Below are positions 1 through 6,100 of a DNA stretch of 7,586 nucleotides, piece by piece. Both the position numbers and the translations under genes were made by a program. This stretch comes from an uncultured Chlorobiota bacterium (lineage in GTDB: Bacteria; Bacteroidota; Kapaibacteriia; OLB7), in contig CAMLOB010000171.1 in assembly GCA_946481475.1 (NCBI GenBank), forward strand, positions 1-7,586, written 5' to 3'. The notes beneath the pieces are model-generated. The model saw nothing but the letters and a program-made list of their open reading frames with translations, was not told the DNA's origin and made no database searches. How positions within the stretch are numbered: position 1 is the stretch's first letter; the number at the start of each line of letters is the position of its first letter.

Positions 1-246
1 CAAGTTCGTATGTGCAGATCCGCACATCTTCGGTCGCAACCAACTGTTTGTACAAAGAGGCCATGGCATCTCTCGTCCTCATATTCCTGCAGTGATTATA
101 TCAGGACAAGGATAGACAAAATTCGCGACAGGTTCCAACAGATGGAAGAGAGAAACGGAACCGGCGAGGTGCGACACAAAGAACGCAGACAACGGTGCGG
201 GGACAGATCCGGTTGACTTGAAATACCTGTTCCACCCGAAACGACG

Positions 247-275
247 AAGGGACCGACCTGTCCGGCCGATCCCTT
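247..275. terminator. Weak terminator-like hairpin downstream of the helicase
   Basis: An inverted repeat pairs AAGGGA at 247-252 with TCCCTT at 270-275. Inner CG and CC pairs are interrupted by two mismatches, around a short TGTCC loop. On the plus strand it is followed by a pyrimidine-rich TCTCTTCATCTT. On the minus strand, the helicase direction, the following sequence is only weakly T-rich. It lies about 158 nt past the helicase stop and could end that transcript or one entering from the left. The imperfect stem and poor U-tract keep the call tentative. Confidence 0.25.
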
Positions 276-328
276 CTCTTCATCTTACATCCGTCAAGCG
301 GAGAACTCCCCTTGCAAAACAATCAACT

Positions 329-417
329 CAAAGCTGACTGCTGACCTCCCACTGTTCCCCCTGTCCCGACAGAATCACGCGAAGGGCGCAAAGAGCAAAG
401 GCGCAAAGCTGACTGCT
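329..417. repeat. Short direct repeats in the left flank
   Basis: A 14-bp sequence, CAAAGCTGACTGCT, occurs identically at 329-342 and 404-417. Just before the second copy is a degenerate run of GCGCAAAG-like words (about 384-409: GGGCGCAAAG, AGCAAAG, GCGCAAAG). The stretch is non-coding, immediately downstream of the helicase gene. It resembles short dispersed intergenic repeats, but whether it recurs elsewhere in the genome cannot be seen from this window. Confidence 0.5.
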
Positions 418-432
418 CATTGCCCACAGCTC

Positions 433-1959
433 CTATCCTACCTTCCCGCCGAACGTCTTGCGATACCCCTTTTTCCCCGATCCGGAACGTTTCCCGTTGC
501 GGCCGCTGTCCGAGGCCGATCCGTCGGAGAATTTACGTTGTTCCCCGTTGCGGCGGGATGATTTGGAAGAGGCGCCGTTCGCTGGGAAGGCTCCCCACTC
601 CATCTCTCCTCCCGAGCCGGACCGTTCGGTTTCCGTGTTCCATGCGGCTTCCTTCCGTCCCCCCTTCCGGCGAACCGGTTTCGACGAACCTCCGTTTGAA
701 GATCCGCTATTGGAAGAACGGCCATTGGAAGAATGTCCATTAGAAGAATGGCCATTGGAAGAACGGCCGCTGCCGTAGGATCCTGCCGATGACCTGTTTG
801 ATCGTTCCTCTCTTCCACCGAACTCTCCGGTCAGTCCTTCAATCGTCTGCCGGTTGATACGCTTGCCGGTCAATTTTTCAATCGACCGGAGCGCTCCAAG
901 TTCATCCTGCGCCACAAAGGTCATCGCATCGCCGGTCGACTCGGCACGTCCGGTGCGGCCGATCCGGTGAATGTAGTCCTCCGGAGACCGGGGCGTGTCG
1001 AAGTTGATAACGTGTGAGATACCGTCGACATCGATGCCGCGTGCGGCGATGTCGGTGGCGACCATCACCTGGAACTTCCCGCTTCTGAATCCGGCCAGCG
1101 CCTGCTGACGCTGACTCTGCGAGCGGTTCGAGTGAATGGCGACCGACCGGATCTTCTCCTTGTTCAATCGACTGGCGATCTTGTCGGCCCGGTGTTTCGT
1201 CCGGGTAAAGACCAGAACGCTCTCCACCGGTTCGCTTCGGAGCAGGTGAAGCAACAGATCGACCTTCTTCTCCTGCGATACGGCAAAGATGTGCTGCTCC
1301 ACCGTCTGCGCCGGATTTCTCCGCTCGCCGATCTCCACCAGCTTCGGATTCCGCTGAATGCTCGCGGCCAGATGCTGAATCTCCTTCGGCATCGTCGCCG
1401 AGAAGAGAACCGTCTGCCGCTCTTCGGGAATCGTCGCAACGATCTTCTTGATGTCGTTGATGAATCCCATATCAAACATCCGGTCGGCCTCGTCCAGAAT
1501 CAGCATCTCAACCCGCGAAAGGTCGAGGCTGCGACGGTTCAGATGGTCAAGCAGACGTCCCGGCGTTGCGATCACAATGTCGACGCCCTGACGGAATGCT
1601 CTGTACTGCGGCTCCATACCGACACCGCCGTAAACGGCGATGCTCCGCAGACCGGTCCCCTTGCCGTAGGTCCGGACCGACGTCTCCACCTGCAGGGCAA
1701 GCTCGCGTGTCGGAACCACAACAAGTGCACGGACCGGAGTCCGCTTCGAGCCGGAGGGCTTCGTCAGAAGCCGCTCGAGCATCGGCAGAACAAACGATGC
1801 GGTCTTCCCCGTCCCGGTCTGGGCGCAACCGGTCAGGTCATGTCCTTCGATCAGAATCGGAATCGCCGCCGACTGGATGGGGGTTGGGGTGGTGTAGCCG
1901 GCATCCCGGACACCACTAAGAATTTGCTTGGAAAGTCCAAGCTCCTGAAATACTGTCAT
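433..1959 (-). CDS. rhlE: DEAD-box ATP-dependent RNA helicase, RhlE-like
   Basis: This is an ATP-driven RNA-remodelling enzyme of 508 residues, expected in the cytoplasm; RhlE-type proteins act in ribosome assembly, RNA decay and cold adaptation. The full superfamily-2 motif set is visible: Q motif (PTPIQ, Gln29), Walker A AQTGTGKT (46-53), PTRELA (83-88), TPGR (132-135), DEAD (156-159), SAT (187-189), ATDIAARGID (301-310) and HRIGRTGR (331-338). Both RecA-like lobes are therefore complete. The segment RMFDMGFINDI after DEAD and the overall order fit the RhlE branch, although other DEAD-box subfamilies are close. Residues 381-508 form a basic low-complexity Ser/Gly/Asn/Arg tail with pentapeptide repeats, typical of RNA-binding tails. 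The start MTVFQELGLS matches where the family begins. Its only Shine-Dalgarno-like word (TAAGGT) abuts the ATG and is too close to be ideal. The subfamily symbol is less certain than the helicase call. Confidence 0.95.
   Translation of the reverse strand: MTVFQELGLSKQILSGVRDAGYTTPTPIQSAAIPILIEGHDLTGCAQTGTGKTASFVLPMLERLLTKPSGSKRTPVRALVVVPTRELALQVETSVRTYGKGTGLRSIAVYGGVGMEPQYRAFRQGVDIVIATPGRLLDHLNRRSLDLSRVEMLILDEADRMFDMGFINDIKKIVATIPEERQTVLFSATMPKEIQHLAASIQRNPKLVEIGERRNPAQTVEQHIFAVSQEKKVDLLLHLLRSEPVESVLVFTRTKHRADKIASRLNKEKIRSVAIHSNRSQSQRQQALAGFRSGKFQVMVATDIAARGIDVDGISHVINFDTPRSPEDYIHRIGRTGRAESTGDAMTFVAQDELGALRSIEKLTGKRINRQTIEGLTGEFGGREERSNRSSAGSYGSGRSSNGHSSNGHSSNGRSSNSGSSNGGSSKPVRRKGGRKEAAWNTETERSGSGGEMEWGAFPANGASSKSSRRNGEQRKFSDGSASDSGRNGKRSGSGKKGYRKTFGGKVG
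689..763 (-). repeat. 15-bp tandem repeat coding SSNG-type pentapeptides in the helicase tail
   Basis: Five consecutive 15-bp units lie in frame: 689-703 (degenerate), 704-718, 719-733, 734-748 and 749-763. The consensus on the plus strand is close to YGGCCATTGGAAGAA. They encode residues 400-424 of the helicase as SSNGH, SSNGH, SSNGR, SSNSG and SSNGG. Because the unit is a multiple of three, gain or loss of copies would change tail length without a frameshift. Confidence 0.85.
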
Positions 1960-1981
1960 ACCTTAGGTATATGATGATGCG

Positions 1982-2009
1982 AGAGTAACCGGCAAACACC
2001 GGTATCTCT
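1982..2009 (-). promoter_or_regulatory. Stem-loop in the helicase 5' leader
   Basis: An inverted repeat pairs AGAG (1982-1985) with CTCT (2006-2009) and ACCGG (1988-1992) with CCGGT (1999-2003). A symmetrical 2x2 internal loop and a 6-nt apical loop complete the structure. It ends 22 nt before the helicase ATG, so in the mRNA it would sit just upstream of the initiation region. A role in translation or mRNA stability is inference only. Confidence 0.35.
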
Positions 2010-2410
2010 GATGATGGACACGCTTGCGGAAAATCCTGAGTCAAAGGCAGGGATCGAAGAATGCGGTCTCGGGAGCATCCCGAATGGGAGGTCTGTTTCA
2101 TGCGTGGCACACTGAATCCACGACGGCTGCAGAACCATCATACCGCACTACATATCAAAGCCATGGAATCGCGTTCGGAAAGCGGGTCGAAAAAATTGCC
2201 GCCTCCGAATCGCGCATGCGATATGCTTCGGTAACGGCTCTTGGCTTTCAGTGCAACGGCAATATGCACTTATTCTCCGTTAGTCGATGTGAGCGTGTGT
2301 GAGGGGAAACGAAGAAAGGTGCGGAGTACGACGTTCGGGAGGGTTTTACACGGATCAGCACCGCTCCGTACCGATCAGGTCGCGTCTGTACATAGCCTCA
2401 CATTGCAAAC

Positions 2411-2430
2411 CCGGAGAGACTTCTCTCCGG
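2411..2430 (-). terminator. Candidate terminator hairpin after the SnoaL-like gene
   Basis: A perfect 8-bp inverted repeat (CCGGAGAG at 2411-2418, CTCTCCGG at 2423-2430) encloses a 4-nt loop and begins 19 nt past the stop codon of the SnoaL-like gene. In the direction of transcription it is followed by GGTTTGCAATG, so the U-tract is short. It is plausible as a transcript end or a 3'-stabilising hairpin, but a weak intrinsic terminator. Confidence 0.45.
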
Positions 2431-2449
2431 CTCACCGGTCGGCGATCAT

Positions 2450-2836
2450 TCAGAACATCGTATTCCCGTTCGCCGACGTATCGGGAATCACTTGCAGCAC
2501 ATCCCAGTGTTCGACGATTTTCCCGTTCGCATCAAACCCGAAGATGTCGATGCCCGCATAATCCTGATCACCCGGCCATTCCTGCAGACAGTGGAGCACC
2601 ACATACTCCGCTTCGGCAATCGCCCGCTTGAACGTCACCCGTTTTCCCGGGTATTCCCGGGCCATTCTCTCGAAATATTCTATGAAGGCCTCCTTGCCGT
2701 CACCTACGTGGGGATTGTGCTGGACGTAGACATCCCCCGCATACTGCTCGATCGCTTCCGCCGGTCTGCACTGATTGAACATCAGATCGTAGAAAGCGAT
2801 CGCATTCTCCTTGTTCCGTTGAAGCCGGTCATCCAT
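2450..2836 (-). CDS. SnoaL-like / NTF2-fold family protein
   Basis: This is a 128-residue cytoplasmic protein with no signal peptide or membrane segment. The pattern matches SnoaL-like proteins (ester-cyclase/NTF2-like cone fold): an N-terminal helix [10 protein letters not shown] (12-21), [15 protein letters not shown] (37-51), a central strand VVLHCLQEW (79-87) and a C-terminal [11 protein letters not shown] (105-115) with the conserved His and Asp (His110, Asp112). The substrate is unknown; homologues are often annotated as SnoaL-like aldol-condensation or polyketide-cyclase-like proteins without proven chemistry. The start at 2836 is preferred because AGGAG lies 6 nt upstream and the length then matches the family. 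The frame stays open upstream to an ATG at 2980, which would add 48 residues with no recognised domain. The gene is flanked by its own candidate promoter and terminator, suggesting a single-gene unit. Confidence 0.85.
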   Translation of the reverse strand: MDDRLQRNKENAIAFYDLMFNQCRPAEAIEQYAGDVYVQHNPHVGDGKEAFIEYFERMAREYPGKRVTFKRAIAEAEYVVLHCLQEWPGDQDYAGIDIFGFDANGKIVEHWDVLQVIPDTSANGNTMF

Positions 2837-2842
2837 CTTCCG

Positions 2843-2847
2843 CTCCT
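2843..2847 (-). promoter_or_regulatory. Ribosome binding site deciding the SnoaL-like start
   Basis: AGGAG on the minus strand sits 6 nt before the ATG at 2836-2834. The alternative ATG at 2980 has only a loose AAGAGAG about 11-13 nt upstream. This favours the 128-residue form. Confidence 0.7.
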
Positions 2848-3013
2848 GTAGTTTGTTGATCGGTTTCCCCTCTTCCGGTATCCGAACCGGCCCGGTCAGC
2901 TCCGTGGTTTCCGGTCGCTCATTCATCATCTTCCGGAAGGCCATACGCTTCATCCATGCCGGAACATAGCGAAGTTGCATAGCAGATTTTTCTCTCTTGC
3001 GGAACGGACTGTA

Positions 3014-3043
3014 ATTGTAATGGCAGTACGCCTTACGCTACAA
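3014..3043 (-). promoter_or_regulatory. Candidate promoter for the SnoaL-like gene
   Basis: On the minus strand TTGTAG (3043-3038) is followed after 18 nt by TACAAT (3019-3014), a 5-of-6 match to the sigma-70 -10 box with a weak -35. Transcription would start near 3007, giving a leader of roughly 170 nt to the preferred ATG at 2836 or about 25 nt to the ATG at 2980. The -35 overlaps the T-rich tail of the upstream terminator. FCB-group housekeeping promoters can differ from this consensus, so confidence is limited. Confidence 0.35.
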
Positions 3044-3078
3044 AAACAATATTCCGCCCCCGGAAACCGGAGGCGGAA
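3041..3078 (-). terminator. Intrinsic terminator of the large secreted-protein gene
   Basis: The stem pairs TTCCGCC (3052-3058) with GGCGGAA (3072-3078). One C-A mismatch follows, then CCGG (3060-3063) pairs with CCGG (3067-3070) around an AAA loop. In the minus-strand direction the stem is followed by TATTGTTTTTG. It starts 33 nt after the stop codon at 3112. The strong GC stem, U-rich tail and position make this the clearest terminator in the window. Confidence 0.8.
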
Positions 3079-3111
3079 CATAACGAGAAGAAGGAAGACG
3101 GAGAAGGTTCT

Positions 3112-6100
3112 CTATCTGAGCAGAACAAATTCGCGCTGCTGGAACCAGTCTCCCGAGACGATCCGGCAGATATAGATACCGGCCGGAATCCCCGAGGCGT
3201 CCCACGTCAGGTTGTACGTTCCGGCCGTCAAGTGCCGGTCGACCAGCACGGCGACGGGACGCCCGGAAAGATCGAAGAGCGTCAGCTGCGTCGGTCCGTC
3301 CAGACCAAGCGTGAAGCTGATCGTGGGGGCTTCATAGGCCGGGTTGGGATGAAGCGGCTCCAGCCCGTACTTCAGCAGCGATATCTCCAGCAGCCGGTCG
3401 CTGAGTCCGCAGAGCGAATCGAGCCGGACCAGTCCCGTCTCCGACAGAAAGAGAAGGCAGCGATTGTCCGGAGCCAGAATCGAGAAGGAAAGCTCGGACG
3501 AATCGGTTCTGCCGAGGTACATCCGGAATTGCGGATTAAGCAGCGGTCCCGTCCCGTTGATCGACGTCGTCCCGACAGGAGAGGTCAGTTCGACCCGATA
3601 TGTTCCTCCGGAGAGAGAGGAAGAACGGAGCGTCCATCCTTCCAGCAACGTCCCCTTCAGCAACGAAGGGGCATCCGTTCCGTTGATCAGTTGCAGAAGG
3701 CGGGAATCGAATCGCAATTCCAGATTCAACTGTGAGAGAGGCTCGGCGGAAATGTCATCCTCCAATATCACCGGCACAACAAACGGCCGATCGAGCGGAG
3801 CGATGATGTCGCGATCAATTCGCGTCCTGACGGTCACATCCGGCTGGTTACACCAGCGGGGAGTGATGTCGGCACATGCGGCACCGAGCGTCCCGGGATC
3901 GACCCCCTCGGCACTGATTCCCTCCACACAGTTGGTGATCGTCGGCCGGTCTCCCTCCTCATCCAGCAGACAGACCAGTTCCATCTCCACTCGCTCCCCG
4001 ACTGCAAGGGAGGGAATCGTCAACAGTCCGGTGACCGGATCGTAGTCGGCATCGGGATCGGAAATCGTGTGACGCACCCAGGTCAACCCGGCCGGAATCG
4101 CTTCGCGAATCACCACGTTCCGCATATCCAGATTTCCCTCGTTTCCGATGCTGATCCGATAGATCACCTCTCCTCCATATCGAGGTGCGGGAGTTAACGC
4201 CTCCTTTGCCAGCGTGAGAACCGGAGAGCCGACAAAGACCGGAGCACACGACCTGTTGTTGGTCAGATCCAGGTCTCCCGGCTTCCCGTCGACAAGTGAC
4301 GCACAGTTGAGAATCGTACCGGCCTGACTGCCGTTCGCCTCACACGTGAGGATCAACTCTACGCTCTTTCCAATCGGAAGCCGAGGGATGCTGAGAAGAC
4401 CGGAAACCGGATCGTAGTCGGCATCGGGATCGGAGAGGCGGTGACGCTTGTAGCGAAGTCCCGAGGGGAGCAATTCCTCTACGATCACATCCTCCCCATC
4501 CTCCGGACCGTAGTTCACGACCGTAATCGTATAGTCGAACTCCTCGCCGGTGCGAACCGTATCCGCCTCGGTCATCTTGACGATTCCGATGTCGGTCCCG
4601 AAAATGGTAAAGTCCGCACAGTTACTGTCGTATCGGATCTGGCCGGGATCGGGAGCGAGACCGACGATCTCCGCACAGTTGGTGACCGTTGTGGCCGGCG
4701 GGATCCGGTTCCCCGCAACAGCCCGAAGCGTCACCGATACACACTGACCGGAGGCGATCACCGGGAACGTGTGGCGGGGATAATCGCTGAACCCGTCGAT
4801 GTACTCGACACCGTCCGGAAGGATGTCCTCGATCATCACATCGACGGCATCACACGGCATGTCGTTGCAGACACGGATCGTGTAGAAGAGAGTATCGCCG
4901 TACCGCACGTGCTCGTTCTCCAGACTTTTCACCAGACGGATTCCCCCCTCGGAACCGGACCCGGCACTGTCGCGGACGGGATCGGAATCGATGTTGTTCG
5001 GCAGACCATAACGGCTCACCCTGTTTTCCAGATGAGTGGCTTCCAGAACCAGATTGCATCCGGTTCCGGGAACATTCGGCTCTTCGATGACTCCCAGAAG
5101 AGATTCATTGACGAGGTTGAAATAGATGCGATCATCCGGGCCGATCTGCAAGGCACCGATGCGGACGTAACGGGGAAGAACGAATGTCGTTGTCGATGCC
5201 AGAATGTCCTGAAGAGTCCCGTCCCCCGCATCCAGATTCCACTGGAACATGTTATCATCAATCTCATATCTGGCGGCATAGAGCAGTTTACTGTCGGGAG
5301 AAAAGGAGAGGCCGTAGAACTGTCCCTGCTGCACCTGCAGGAGCGTTCGAGCGTTGGAAAGGAGGCCGGTCCGGTTGTCGAAATCGAACAACTCGACATT
5401 CGATTCCCAATAGTCTCCACCACCGAAGACATAGGTATTGGCCGCCCCGACTTTCGTTCCGTCAGGAGAGACCTTCAGATATCCGATGCCTGATCGGATA
5501 CTGTAGACCGAATCGAGATGAAATTGATAGACCGTGCCGACATGCGAGACAACCGGGTCTCCGATCCCCGACGGCGTAACCGGGAACGCGAGGAAGGCAT
5601 CGGTACCGATTTCATGCGTCAGCAGCCAGTAATCCCGACCGTTACCATGTCGGGCGGCGACAAGCTTTTCCGGACCGTAAGGGAGAACCACCACGTTCTT
5701 TTCCACCACATCCCCCTTGCCCTCATTCAGTCTCATATCGACAATCGAGTAGCGGACTCCAAAGACCGGATTTCCGTCAGGTCCGGTTGTCGGAGTGTGA
5801 GCTGTGGCAAGATAGTATCGGTTGCCGCACGGTGTTCCCCCGCACGGATCGCACGGCTCGGGGATGATCACCACAGACTGTGTGCTGCTGTGCTCACCCA
5901 GCAGTTCCGTACCGTTCGGCATCGGTGTGTGGGTCCGGTCCCACACGGTGATACCATCAGTATAGAACAACAGATCTCCGGTAAACGGATCGGAATATGT
6001 GGCGCATCCCTCGTGCGTTATCAGAGCGCCGTCGGTCAGCGGTTCGGGACTCCCGTTGACAAAGCTGATGCCGGCGTTATCGCCGAAGTACCATCGCAGA

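Larger units (their letters stand above)
1..432. other. Non-coding left flank
   Basis: No convincing gene is present here. The open frames that exist are short, rich in Arg/Cys/Ser and show no recognisable domain. The stretch holds a small inverted repeat at 10-27 (ATGTGC, 6-nt loop, GCACAT), a 6-bp inverted repeat at 131-136/157-162 (GGTTCC/GGAACC), a hairpin at 247-275, and the short direct repeats described separately. It lies downstream of the helicase stop codon, so any gene to the left is outside the window. Confidence 0.6.
1960..2449. other. 490-bp gap between the helicase and the SnoaL-like gene
   Basis: No supportable gene was found on either strand; open frames of up to about 100 codons have no domain-like composition. 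The helicase 5' leader and promoter should lie here, but I see no clear -35/-10 pair and no Bacteroidota-type TAnnTTTG box on the minus strand. Visible structures are a stem-loop next to the helicase start (1982-2009), a small perfect hairpin at 2209-2222 (ATCGC/GCGAT arms around GCAT), and a terminator-like hairpin at 2411-2430. A small RNA cannot be excluded. Confidence 0.5.

Noticed and set aside
10..216. 68-codon open frame at the left edge
   Set aside because: It has an Arg/Cys/Ser-rich, low-plausibility protein sequence, no ribosome binding site and no family resemblance.
1132..1974. 280-codon open frame on the plus strand over the helicase
   Set aside because: It is fully antisense to the conserved helicase core; its sequence is explained as the complement of the DEAD-box motifs.
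2024..2302. 92-codon open frame on the plus strand in the 490-bp gap
   Set aside because: It has no recognisable domain, no good ribosome binding site, and a composition like random translated DNA.
4034..4434. Two direct repeats as a CRISPR-like or attachment-site signal
   Set aside because: Both copies are inside one coding region, in phase with protein repeats and 372 bp apart; they are repeat-domain DNA.
4441..5493. 350-codon open frame on the plus strand
   Set aside because: It is antisense to the propeller and DUF11 regions, with no domain-like motifs and biased composition.
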